From contig NC_090320.1 in the NCBI RefSeq assembly GCF_040869045.1, positions 249,178,978 through 249,242,977 on the forward strand: a stretch of DNA of 64,000 nt, given 5' to 3'. The position numbers and the translations under genes were made by a program. Of this stretch, positions 24,051 to 36,200 are shown one piece after another. This DNA is from Eurosta solidaginis (taxonomy: Eukaryota > Arthropoda > Insecta > Diptera > Tephritidae). The notes beneath the pieces are model-generated. The model saw only the letters and a program-made list of their open reading frames with translations. It was not told where the DNA came from and ran no database searches. Numbering within the stretch: position 1 is the stretch's first letter; each line of letters begins with the position of its first letter.

Positions 24051-24480
24051 TTATGAATTTATTTTCTGGCGTTTAAATATTTTACAAATTCTTTGTTCTT
24101 CTGAATTTGAAAAGTTTTTAACATACAAACAACCATTTTTGTCAGGAATTATGCTATGTAATTGTTGAGTTCCTGTAATCGATTTTGTTTTCAAAAATCT
24201 TTCATTCAAATCTTTTACTGCTGTATTATAATCATCTTCTGGGGAAAACTTGACTGTAATGTTTGGCAAGTTGTCCGGATCAGAAGTCCATTTAAAAAGT
24301 CCTTGAGGTATTATTTGATTATCAACCGCGAGTTGGAGACTTGCTCTTGCTGCATATCGTTTGGTAATGTCACCAATACCATCACACGGACCTTTGCTAT
24401 GAGCAGTCGCAAAAAAGTGCCATTCGGCAGGAATGTCAAAATCATCTTCATGATAATATAAATTTACAAAGTTTTTGAAG
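24051..24480 (-). pseudogene. Captured coding fragment inside the Helitron
   Basis: The minus strand encodes about 140 residues of good protein character: FKNFVNLYYHEDDFD, EWHFFATAHSKGPCDGIG, KRYAARASLQ, then SITGTQQLHSIIP near the C-terminus. I recall similar EWHFFATSHGKG-CDG-GG-KR segments in uncharacterised, often transposon-associated animal proteins; I cannot name the family and do not assign a function. The open frame continues N-terminally to 24803, but that part is a translated low-complexity tract, so the true fragment starts near 24480. It is fused to unrelated sequence at that point, as expected for Helitron gene capture. The stop near 24051 could be the natural C-terminus. Confidence 0.6.
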
Positions 24481-24760
24481 AGACGGACTGGGGCTGGGAT
24501 TAGAAATAGGACTGGGACTGAGACTCGGAGTGGGACTGGGACTGTGACTGGAATAAAATACATACCACCCTCTGGGACAGGCAATAAGGGATGCAGAAGA
24601 ATGAGAAGAAATTGAGAGAAGAGAAAAGAGAGAAGGAGATTGAGAAAGAGATAGAATGAGAAGAAGATGGAGATAGATGAAGGAAAAATACGGAGGGAGG
24701 AGTGAGTAAAAGGATTAGGAAAAAGTGAAGGGGGGGAGGGCAGAATCAGACGGAAAAAAC
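24480..24760 (+). repeat. Purine-rich tract in Helitron 3' region
   Basis: Irregular GGGACTG and GAGAAGA repeats. The Helitron at 32448-37995 has matching tracts on the other strand (32510-32770 and 37140-37500), consistent with its opposite orientation. Confidence 0.7.
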
Positions 24761-24822
24761 ATATTAAAATGTATGCAGATAAGCCAAATTTAGGGCAGAA
24801 CAACGTCTGCCGGATCTTCTAG

Positions 24823-26290
24823 TTTTTTATAAAGACTTTTCTCTATACAGCTCTGACTTAGCTCCCTATGCGATATGGACTATTTATTGCGTTGTTCTAC
24901 AGTCAAGTATAGAAGAGATAAAAGAATAGGTTAACAAAATTCTAGCATGCATAGAGACATAATTCAGTATTGCATAGTAACTGCTGCCAAAGTCTAACCA
25001 TCATAGACAGCACCAAAAGTGAGCATGTCCCAAAATACATGTAAAATATGTATGGCTTTGTTTTCAACTTGGATTAATACTCGAGTCAAAATTACAGACA
25101 AAAGCAAGCGTCAGCCTGTCAATAGCCTGTGAATGGTACAAAAATTAATTTAGAATAACGACATATTGACAAAACTTTATTAAATATCAACAGGATTAAG
25201 CCTTAAGTAACAAAAAGGATACAAAACAAATGTAAAGTGTAAACAAAAGGAATGAAATATAAATTTCACAGCTAATTTACATAAACAAAGAGATTTTTGA
25301 AGAGATGGAAGCACACAGTACTCATTGAAAACAATATAAAGTCGTTTACATACATACATACGTACATATGCGTGCTTCTTTGACTTCTTACTGCTAGACT
25401 CGCGCCATAAGAAAAGTAAACATTTGACAAAATTTGCATAAATAAATTAAAACACAAATAATTTTTAAATTTAACCCCTCCAGCCATACGAGTTGGCACC
25501 ATTAGTGAAAACTGCTTTTAACACATACATAGAGATATATACATACGTACACGGTATGCACGTATTTTAAATGCAATCAATTCACCAACAATTATGCAAT
25601 TGTATCTATTCCACAATTGTTTCTAATAAATCGGCTGTGGCTGGTGTGTTGTTCCCATTGTTGTTAGCTTTGCGTGTGAATACGCCCCTTTCATCATCAT
25701 TGAGCACTAATGTTTATACATACAATTGTAGTATACATAAATATGAAATATAAATTAGAAACGCTTAGCCCATTTAGTCACATTTAACGCAATATCATTT
25801 CATGTCATAATCCCTCAATTATCCTTGAGGCTCAAATCACGCACCACAAAATTTCAATTTTCTGTTTCACGTGCCAGCTTACTTGGTGTTTTGGCTATTC
25901 GTATATGTATATGAGGGTTTGTATGTACGAAATTACATACAGACGTAGATATGTTGGGCATTTCACAGATTACTACAGCTTGGTGAAGATTTATACAGAT
26001 TTACTTTACTTTTGTTTACTTCAAACTTTTGATATAACTCAGGTGTATAAAGGCCGGACAAAAGCGATCAAATACGGTAATGTATTAACTTTGGTTAAAA
26101 GAAGAAATCTGATCCAAGAAGATGTAGCAGTAAGATACGTTGGCGCATTTCCACTTTTGTGTGACTTAAGAAATATCTTGGTATAGTATATATTTACCAA
26201 CCACAGGTGGGGATAGAGTTTTGTATAGAAATAGAAATAGGGAGAGATAGTAATAGAGGTAGATGTATAGTTAGATATATTATATGCCTA
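24823..26290. other. No gene recognised
   Basis: AT-rich DNA with ATACAT tracts near 25350 and 25540. A 93-codon open frame at 25905-26186 has ordinary amino-acid composition but no similarity I recognise. It is not called. Confidence 0.4.
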
Positions 26291-28898
26291 GGCCCGGTTT
26301 TTCAGTAGTTGGTTAAGCTAAGCTTAAACTTAATTTGCTTAAACTCTAGTCAAATTTAAACCCCAGTTAAACTACTCAGCAGTTTATCGGTCACAGTTAA
26401 GACCGCCTTTGGGGTTAGCTTTTTTTTGCGGCAACATTGGGTTTTTATACTCAGTTGAGCAGAGCTCACAGAGTATATTAACTTTGATTGGATAACGGTT
26501 GGTTTTACAGGTATAAAGGAATCGAGATAGATATAGACTTCCATATATCAAAATCATCAGTATCAATAAAAAATTTTATTGAGCCATGTCCGTCCGTCCG
26601 TCCGTCTGTCGGTTAACACGATAACCTGAGTAAATTTTGAGGTATCTTGATGAAATTTGGTATGTAGATTCCTGGGCACTCATCTCAGATCACTATTTGA
26701 AATGAACGATATCAGACTATAACCACGCCCAATTTTTCGATATCGAAAATTTCGAAAAACCGAAAAAATGCGATAATTCATTGCCAAAGGCGGATAAAGC
26801 GATGAAACTTGGTAGATGGGTTGACGTTATGACGCAGAATAGAAAATTAGTATGATTTTGGACAATAGGCGTGGCAGCGCCCACTTTTACAAGAAGGTAA
26901 TTTAAAAGTTTTGCAAGCTGTAATTTGGCAGTCGTTGAAGATATCATGATGAAATTTGGCAGGAACATTACTACTATTATTATATATGTGTTAAATAAAA
27001 ATTAGCAAAATCGGATGAAGAACACGCCCACTTTTTAAAAAAAATTTTTTTAAAAGTCAAATTTTAATATCTTTACTGTATATAAGTAAATTATGTCAAC
27101 ATTCAACTCCAGTAATGATAATGATGCAACAAAATACAAAAATAAAAGAAATTTTCAAAATGGGCGTGGCTCCGCCCATTTTAATTTAGTTTGTCTAGAA
27201 TACTTTTAATGCTATAAGTCGAACAAAAATTTACCGATCCTTCTTAAATTTGATAGGGGCATAGATTCTATGACGGTAATTGTTTTCTGTGAAAATGGGC
27301 GAAATCGGTTGAAGTCGCGCCCAGTTTTTATACACAGTCCACCGTCTGTCCTTCCGCTCGGCCTTTAACACGATAACTTGAGCAGAAACAGATATATCTT
27401 TACTAAACTTAGTCCACGTACTTATCTGAACTCACTTTATCTTGGAATAAAAAATGGCTGAAATCCGACTATAACCACGCCCCCTTTATCGATATCGAAA
27501 ATTACGAAAAATGAAAAAAATGCCATAATTCTATACCAAATACGAAAAAAGGGATGAAACATGGTAAGGTAATTGGATTGGTTTATTGACGCAAAATATA
27601 ACTTTAAAAAAACTTTGTAAAATGGGTGCGACACCTTCTATATTAAGTAAAAGAAAATGAAAAAGTTCTACAAGGCGAAATCAACAGCCCTTGGAATCTT
27701 GGCAGGAATACTGTTCGTGGTATTGCATATATAAATAAATTAGCAGTACCCGACATATGATTTTCTGGATCACCCTTGTCCACATTTTGGTCGATAACTC
27801 GAAAACATCTTCACATATACATCTAAGGGCCACTCGCTTTTACAACCCTCATTAATACCTTTAATTTGATATCCATATCATACAAACACATTCTACAGTC
27901 ACCCCTGGCCCACCCTAATGGCGATATCTCGAAAAGGCGTCCACCTATAGAACTAAGGATTACTCCCTTTTAAAATACTCATTACCACCTTTCATTTGAT
28001 ACCCATAACGTACAAACATTCTAGAGTCACCCCTGGCCAACCCTAATGGCGATATCTCGAAAAGACGTCCACCTATAGACCTAATGCCCACTCCCTCTTA
28101 AAATGCTCAGTAACACCTTTCGTTTGATACCCAATCGTACAAACATTCTAGAGTCACCCCAGGCCAACCCTAATGGCGATATCTCGAAAAGACGTCCACC
28201 TATAGACCTAATGCCCACTCCCTCTTAAAATGCTCAGTAACACCTTTCGTTTGATACCCATATCGTACAAACATTCTAGAGTCACCCTTGGTCCACCTTT
28301 ATGGCGATATCTCGAAAAGGCGTCAACCTATAGAACTAAGGATTACTCCCTTTTAAAATACTCATTACCACCTTTCATTTGATACCCATAACGTACAAAC
28401 ATTCTAGAGTCACCCCCGGCCCACCCTAAAAGCGATATCTCGAAAAGGCATCCACCGATAAACCCAAGGCCCACTCCCTTTTAAAATACTCATTACCACC
28501 TTTCATTTGATTTTGACATTTGAGTCCAGTTACAGAACCACAAGTTGAGAAATAAATTTTTTCAGCTTAAGTAATAGCATTTTTTTCTTTAGAAAGGTAT
28601 CCCTCTTTTGCTGAGTACGCTATGATTCTCGAGTTGAGCCACTGTTTCGAAAGAACTCTTCAGATTCTAGAAGTATGCTTGTTATCAAACCGGCTCTAAT
28701 GGTACTCAATCCCAAATGCTTGTTGGGTATATTCGACGCCATTTCGAACGAACGCAAATAACTGATAGGCTAACTAGAGTTTAACCCTGCCCGATCGGCC
28801 GCTTAAACTTCAGTTAAAGTAGACTGAAAAACTGCATAATAACTTTAATCTTAGCTTAACTGACAAACTGAGTTTAACTTGTACTGAAAACCAGGCCT
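26291..28898. mobile_element. Terminal-inverted-repeat element split by Helentron E
   Basis: The left end GGCCCGGTTTTTCAGTA (26291) and right end TACTGAAAACCAGGCC (to 28898) are inverted copies. Both arms continue for 100-150 bp with GTTAAACT- and TTAAGCTTAA-like repeats. Removing Helentron E (26446-28510) leaves about 540 bp, a size fitting a MITE. I see no clear target duplication, so the superfamily is open. Confidence 0.55.
26446..28510 (+). mobile_element. Helentron copy E, 3'-truncated
   Basis: The intact 5' hairpin (TATACTCAGTTGAG...GAGTATA) is followed by a (GTCC) tract near 26590, the GC-box body and about five satellite units (27780-28510). The array stops abruptly at CATTTGA; no 3' subterminal repeat or hairpin follows. 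It lies within the inverted-repeat element at 26291-28898. Confidence 0.83.
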
Positions 28899-30189
28899 TG
28901 ATGTGAGTGCTTGCCATCTTGTGGCTCAACCTCACAATGTCAGACATACACGGATCAAATTTCGTGATCAGCGGCTCATGTTTTCTGACCAACACTTCAG
29001 TGCACTATCATTTGTACTAGCTTGTAATCGGGTGTAAAATGACAAAGTAAGATATATGGGGTATTTAAACCCTTTTCCATTTTATAGATAATGGCATCCG
29101 AATGCACGGCACTTTCACCTTAAGCTGTAACACGATTCAAATCTTAGCATTAATCATTCGCTGCATCATGTTCTGACCATTGTGGCATCTCAGATAGATG
29201 ATACAGTTTATCCTTCCACAATAAAGGACTGTGAACAAGCTTTTCTGAGCACCAGGACAACCTACATCAAATTAGGGATTTTATTACAATATTTTCGTTA
29301 CATCGAATCAAAATGTCTGTTCGTGTCTACGACATAAAGTCTCAGCTACTAACCACGATAACACTAGATCCGACGCAACCATTCAGCAGAGCCTAACGCC
29401 GTTTCAAATATCTCAAAGAGAAGCGTAAGCACATAAGAACTGGTACAGGGAGTTCTGCAAAATTTAGAGTTCCCTTGAAACTGTTTGTAATGAAAAAAAA
29501 AAACGCTTTAATAAATTATGGTTGAGTTGGTGTTTCACCACGAGTTAAATGAATACTAACTAAGAGCTACGAATTTTTTATTTTGCACATTTGCCCGAAC
29601 AAAGCCAATGGGTAAGTACAAAAAGTTGGGGAAAATCACAAGATCAAGCTATGACACCATTTGAAGGGTAGATTTGCACTTTAATAAAGGCGGCTTAGTG
29701 AGAAAAAGGAAAGAAGTGGCCGCCCAAAGCGATCAGCAGTAGCCCAGTTGGAAAATAATGTTCTAGCCAGTAGTCAAAGCCACACATCTAAAAGTCACGC
29801 GAATAAAGCAGAGAGATTTGTATGCGATATGGATATTGTAAAATGTGGAACCAACGCTTCTTACACCCATGTCTCCTTCGTCCAACCCTATTCAAATCGC
29901 AAGTTTCCTTGGACTTCCGTCAGAGGATATCTATTGTATGGAGCGAAGTACTGTAACAAAAAGAAGAAGTTCCGGAAAAAAACCGAACCACGTGTCGACA
30001 CAACAACCAACCTACCACGCTCGTAGTGTTCATTATACAAAAAAGTTTGGTCTTATTGAGGGAGTTATCCTACAAAGAAACGTTACCAAATCCCGAGTCT
30101 TTATATATTTGCATACATAGCTACATTTTAGTAATTTTAATGCTATGTTTCGGCTTCAGATCAAGGCGCAGAGTCTTATATTAGATTAC
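28899..30189. other. No gene recognised
   Basis: Several overlapping open frames of about 90 codons at 29748-30120 have no similarity I know and lack mutual support. A short poly(A) run lies near 29490. Confidence 0.4.
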
Positions 30190-30197
30190 TTATACAT

Positions 30198-30759
30198 TAG
30201 GGCGGGTCGATTTAAAAATCGCTCATTGCTCTGTGAAAATCGTATTCTAGGGATCAAAATAAGAAACTTTGCCGAAGGAACCATACCTCTAAACCGAATT
30301 CTGATGTCCCCCCCTTTGGGTCGAACTTTTGGGTAGGGGGTAATTTCAATTCTACCTGCTGTGTCTTGTGGTGGCTTAAAAAAAAACAACACAAGCAATT
30401 TTACGATCTGCAATTGTGTCACAGTGATGCCTTGGTTTTAAAAGGGGGTTGTAAAAACGCTAATTTCTAATAATTTTTTTTTAATTTCTTTTCTATTACT
30501 AAGTTAAATTCATTTTTTCATTTACATATGTTCTGACTAAATAAATTTCTAAAGAGAAAAATAAACTCCAAAAAGAAAAAACATAGGCATTTCAAAGTGG
30601 GATTTTTCAAAATTTGCCCCTTCGACCCAAAAACGAATCCCCCGAATTCGTTTTAGAGGTATGGTTCCTTCGGCAAAGTTTCTTATTTTGATCCCTATAA
30701 TATGATTTTCACAGAGCAATGGGCGACTTTTTTGCCTCCCCACAAATCGGCCGGGCCTA
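30198..30759. mobile_element. hAT-like MITE, 562 bp, with 8-bp target duplication
   Basis: TTATACAT occurs directly before (30190-30197) and directly after (30760-30767) the element. The ends are TAGGGCGGGTCGATTT and, inverted, TAGGCCCGGCCGATTT. The inverted arms run about 125 bp and include TTGCTCTGTGAAAATC and AACTTTGCCGAAGGAACCAT. The 8-bp duplication and TAGGG start fit hAT. The interior has no transposase, so it would depend on an enzyme in trans. Confidence 0.85.
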
Positions 30760-30767
30760 TTATACAT

Positions 30768-32447
30768 ATGTATATACATATATATACATATACAATTTCC
30801 CTTAGAGAATACTGTTAAATACTTAACCTTAAAACAAGTTAAAGTCAAACATCAATTACTTTATTCTGGAATTTAAATCATCACACTACTAAGTCATACG
30901 CTTACTATTCGCGCGCATATAAACAAGGGATCGTAACGATTATGACTGTTTTAATGAAAGTCTAAATAAATTATTTATTTTTATGAATTTAGTCTTAAAA
31001 GTAATAAATTGTATCGATATTGGAGAAAAAATACAAAATTTTCACAGGGCGAAGGTTACTGGCCATATTTCTGAATTTCACTTCTTCATAAGCTAGCTTT
31101 TTGGGTTTTCACTCAGCCATTTGAAAGCTTCGCCGCACGCTTTGTAATTAGTCTCTAAGTGTTGCCCTTTTCTGCTATTATTTTAATGCACCATTTGGTA
31201 TAGACATGCTTTTTGATTTAAAACCTAAATTGTGGGGAAGGACCCAATGTCACATATCAAGTTCTGTTGAACGTGCCAAAAAATATTTCCGATATTCGTT
31301 TTTGATATTTATAATAAAAGTCAAATAAATAAAAATAATTTCTGTTTAATATTTCGTATAGTTTTTGCTCACAATCACGAGACCGCTGCATACAATTAGC
31401 AGTTTCAAAAGTAAATATTAAACACGTTCTCCGCTATAAATGCTGCTATTTCTGCTTAACATTCAAATGCATCCAACCAATATGGACACTTCACACCTTA
31501 TTTATTGAGTACTTTGCGTGCTTTCGGCATTTGATATGAAAAACTAGATAAAACCCAATGACTTGGCTTGGAGTGACCCTCTGATGTTGCATTGGCCGCG
31601 CAGTCGTGCTTACACGCTCATAGAGTACTAATTATGGATGACTATACCGCGATTCTCGGATCCCGGTATTTTTTGAGTTACAAAAAACACAGGATTAAAT
31701 AAAAATAAATAAATAGATACAAGACGCTATAACCTCCGAACAGATTTTACGCCGAGCTTTTCTTCTAATTTGGGTCGTGCTCTTTTTTTTAAGTTTTCCT
31801 ACAGATTGGCGCCATGGGACCTACATGTTTTATGCCGACACCGAACGGCATCTGGAAGGCAGATGAGGTTCCACTGGGAAGCTTTTTATGGCAGAAACAC
31901 ACTCGGAGTGTTTGCCAAAGCACTGTCGAGGGGCGACTCCGCTTAGAAAAACTTTTCTCTATTTTAAAAACTTGCTTCTAAATTTTTGATGTTGCGGCGG
32001 CCACCGGGACTATCGCAGTATAAACTCGTAATTTTTGAAAATAGCATAATAGTATCCATTAAAATTAGCGACCAAACCAAACTGAACACTGGGGAACAAA
32101 AAAAAATTAAAACATTTTTAGGGACATTTGAGGTCATGTCACTTCTAGAATTTCTTTTTGAGGTTCGTTCTTGTACCGCAAAGTACCACTCCTACTCTTC
32201 AAATCTTAGTTTTTTCTGCTGCGAAATCGTTTATTAAATTTGGTGAGTTTGGCGTCAGTGTCCGGTTTTTTTTTCAATATTTCAACACCTGCAAAACCCA
32301 ACAAACCCTACAGGCTGTTGCACACTGTTATTCTTACGCGTTTGCAACACTGAACAGCTGATTTTATGACTCAACGAAAATTTCATTTAAAATAAAAAAT
32401 AAAAATATGGATTACTATAAATTGTGTTTTTGTATTTTATATACATA
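30768..32447. other. No gene; one probable dispersed-repeat fragment
   Basis: Around 31795-31965 the sequence (with GGCAGAAACACACTCGGAG and GAGGGGCGACTCCGCTTAG) resembles a repeat I recall from many fly genomes, but I cannot name its family. The rest is AT-rich with no open frame of interest. Confidence 0.35.
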
Positions 32448-33019
32448 CTAAAGTACCTGCCACACCTTGCTCTGCCTGAAAAATGATGTTCGTACAATTC
32501 AAAAGTGAGCCTCTCTTCACTCTCTATACCGTTCTCTTCTTCTTCATCTTCCATTTTTTCTTCCTATTTTTTCATCCCTTATTTGCTTTATCTTCCTCCC
32601 ACTCCCTAACCCATTCGCCCTCCAACAATCGCTACCACTACCACTCCACACTCACTCCTACTTCCACACTACCATTCCCACTCCCGCTTATATTCATAAT
32701 CGCACTCACACCACCACTCCCACTTCCTCTTCCACTACAATTTTCACTCCTTCTAACTCGCTCACCTCAATTTTCTCATATATGGAATTCCTATAGGTAC
32801 CAAATATTGAATTCTTGACTTGCCGATTCCAATATCTTTATTTATATCTGCCACTACGAAAGTATATGACACTAACACAGGTACAATTTTTATACAGAGG
32901 CATTTGTCGTAGTGTAGGTAGGTAGGTTGAACTGGCCGGTCCATGAGGACCTCACATAGACTGATTGAGTCCGTAGTGTTACCAGAAGTTTGTTTTAACG
33001 ACCAAACTGAAAAACCCTA

Positions 33020-33226
33020 TCAAAAACCAGGACCTATGTTATAAAATAACTCCGTCCTCTTGGCAAATACTAGAAGCTTCCTAGGACTTAAGCCACTTGC
33101 TGCTTCTAGATCTGACAGCTGTATCACTCCTAATAGCTGGAGTCTTAGCCTGGCAAGTGCAGGGCACGAGTACAGAACGTGCTCGATCGTTTCCTCCTCC
33201 AACCCACTTCCTACACCTGCTATCAC
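33020..33226 (-). pseudogene. Frameshifted C-terminus of LINE ORF2
   Basis: The true C-terminal frame: LEEETIEHVLYSCPALARLR is the second half of a CCHC knuckle (H and last C), followed by the tail SGLSPRKLLVFAKRT and a stop at 33020. It is offset by one base from the main frame, which ends out of phase at 33081. The first half (SRCRK) is in the main frame, so the break falls in about 15 bp around 33205-33220. A two-base loss would best keep the second cysteine. A homologous 3' stretch lies at 50530-50760. Confidence 0.8.
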
Positions 33227-36200
33227 TGACCAAGCCTAATTTAAAGGCATGTGACGCCAGAAGGCAGTGTCCAGTCAGAATACCCGTCATGAGTCTACAG
33301 TCCACTCTTTTTAATGATAGAAGCAACTGTGTTAGTCTAAGGTTGTAAGACCTACACATAATCTTCAACACTTTACAGCCCCGCGCTTGAACCCACGCCT
33401 TTTCTGCTTGGTCGATCATGTGCACCTCTCGCATTCGCTTAATCTCGCCCAATCTAATTGGGACGTCTACGGAGCAAGCTTCAAGGGATGCGCCCTTTTT
33501 AGCTTGTTCGTCCGCTTTTTCATTCCCATCTATTCCCATATGCCCTGGGACCCAATATAGATGTATGCTTCTCCCTGTCCCGATTCTCTCCAGAGACTGC
33601 TTACACTCCAACACGCATTTAGATGCTGTGCTATGCGAGATTATTGCCTTAATTGCTGCTTGACTGTCAATATAAAAGTTAACACGGCTGCAGCTTAAGT
33701 TATTCTCTTCCAGGGTTTCTACTGCTTTGGTTACGGCTAATATTTCCGCTTGGAAAACGCTACAGTAATCCGGCAGCCTGTAGGATCTGCTTAATTCCGG
33801 ATCAGCGCAGTATACCGCAGACCCTACTCCTTCCACTATTTTGGAACCATCGGTGTACACATGTATCGCCTCGTCCGCCATTTGCGCACCCTTGCGCCAA
33901 CCGTCCACCTCTATTGTGGCCTTAAGATCTCCCTCAAAGTGCAGGTAGGGAATCATGTAGTCTGTTCGTCTTGTGACTGAGGACGCTATACTACTATGGC
34001 CATATGGTCGGCGCTCAAGCTGCCCCGAAGCATCGAGCCTGGTTGCGGTCGTTAACGCTTTGTTCTTAGCTACCAGGTCTACAGGTGGAATGTGCAGAAT
34101 GGCATACAGTGCAGCCGTCGGGGTTGTTTTCAGGGCTCCCGTAATGCAAAGCATCGATAGTCTGCATACCCCCTCTAATTTTTTGAGGTATGTTGTTTTT
34201 TGTGTGGCTTTCCACCAAACAAGAACTCCATAGTATAGAATAGGGCTTACAATCGCTGTAAAAACCCAATGAGAAAGAGAGGGCGATAGGCCCCACGTAC
34301 ACCACAGCATTCTTTTACATGCATAGAGTGCCGTTGAGGCCTTCTTGACCCTCTCCTCCAAGTTGAGCTTCCATGACAGCTTACTGTCTAGGATGATTCC
34401 TAGATATTTTGTGCAAGGTTTCTCCTGTAAGGTCACCGCTCCTAACTTAGGCCTGGTCCAATTTGGGACCTTGTACCTCTTTGTAAACAAGACCATATCC
34501 GTCTTCTCCGCATTGACTTTCAGCCCGACATTAGATGCCCAGGTATGAATATCCCGAAGCGCCCGATCCATCAAAGAACTAATCGTTGGAAGGCATTTTC
34601 CACTTATGACAATTGCAACGTCATCTGCATAAGCCGTAAGTTTTATGGGTCCCTCATCGAATTGCCTGAGCAGTTGGTTGATGACCAGTGTCCACAGCAG
34701 AGGTGATAGCACCCCTCCCTGCGGCGTGCCCCTGTCCACTGATTTCGTGGCCTCGTACAATCCCCATTGTGATGTAATCTTTCTGCAATTTAGCATGCAG
34801 CCGATCCATCTGATTAAGGCAGGATGTACTTTAATGTAATTAAGACCATCCATAATCGCCCATTTTGCAACATTATTGAAAGCCCCGGCAATGTCCAAGA
34901 AGACTCCTAGAGCATACTCCTTATATTCCAGGGATTTCTTTATGCTTATTACCACCCTATGCAATGCGGTGTCTACCGACTTGCCTTTGGTGTACGCATG
35001 CTGTGTTGTTGAGAGCAGCTTTTCATACACGTTATACTTTATGTACACATCTATCAGCCTCTCAAAGGTTTTGAGCAGAAATGATGTTAAGCTAATGGGT
35101 CTATAGTCTTTGGGATACACGTGACCGATCTTCCCCGCCTTTGGTAGAAAAGCTACACGAGCAGTTCTCCAAGAGTGCGGTACATGATTCAGTCTTATGC
35201 ACCCACCGAATATTATTTTAAGCCATTCCACGACCGCCCTACTTGAGACTTGTACAATGGCCGGGAATATACCATCTGGGCCCGGCGATTTAAACTTAGA
35301 AAACGTCTTCACTGCCCACTCGATCTTGGTATCGGTCACCAAGCCCGGTACCACTAGCTCCGTGATCGAATTGTGAGTGATGTCTGCTGGTTCTTCTAAA
35401 CCGTCTCCCGATGGGAAATGTGTATCGAGAAGCACCTCAAGGGATTCCTCACTATCACGTGACCATTCCCCGTTCTCTTTCTTTATTAGTCCCTGGACTA
35501 TGTTTCCCTTTGCTAGGACTTTTTTCAACCGTGCTGTTTCACTGGAGCACTCTATGTCCATACAGAAACTTTTCCATGAGTTCCTCTTCGCCCTGGTAAT
35601 TTCACGCTTGTAGATCCTCAGTAGATCCCTGTACTCGTCCCGACACGCTTCGCTTTCCGCGAGTTTAAACATTTCTTTTACCTGTCTTCTTAGAAGACTC
35701 AGCTCATTGCTCCACCATGGCGGCTTTGCTTTTCCTCTGAATCTTCTTATAGGGCAAGCTTTGTTATACGCAGTCATAAGCGTCCTTGTTAGGAATTCAT
35801 TCGACTCCTCCAGTTCCTCTACATTAGCAACCTCTTTGGGTTGTCCCAGTTTCGTTTCTACATGTTTCTGGAATTTAGTCCAATTCGTTGCCCTAGGGTT
35901 TCTAAAGGTTCCTCCCTTCTCTACCCTCTTTAGTGGGATGCTGAAGCTTATATACGCATGGTCGGAGAAGGATGGTCTATCGAGAACCATCCAATCATAC
36001 CTTGATATATCACGCTCGGAGCTCAATGTGATATCGAGAACATTGCTGGTTGTTGGACCAATGTATGTAGGAACATTTCCCCTGTTGGCTATCTGCAAAT
36101 TGGTTTGCAGGATGTAACAAAATAGAGATTCGCCTCTCTCGTTCGTATCTGCTCCTCCCCACGCATTGTGGTGCGCATTTGCATCTGCGCCTATGACCAA

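Larger units (their letters stand above)
19434..24822 (+). mobile_element. Canonical Helitron (non-autonomous), split by Helentron D
   Basis: The 5' end starts A|TCTTAATGTATAAAAATC at 19434, followed by the usual ACTGAACCGATTTTGAATTT stretch. The 3' end has the stem GGCAGA/TCTGCC (24794-24811, 6-nt loop), a 7-nt spacer and CTAG at 24819-24822, followed by T. These are textbook Helitron ends (A|TC...CTAG|T). Helentron D (20221-23856) sits inside. Without it the Helitron is about 1.75 kb and carries a coding fragment (24051-24480) and a purine-rich tract (24480-24760). Confidence 0.8.

Noticed and set aside
24481..24803. N-terminal extension of the Helitron-captured frame (Pro/Leu/Phe/Ser-rich, membrane-like)
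   Set aside because: It is the translated complement of a purine-rich simple tract and Helitron 3' end; hydrophobicity is compositional.
33097..36117. Plus-strand frames of 60-136 codons
   Set aside because: They are shadows of the minus-strand LINE ORF2, which has all its domain motifs.
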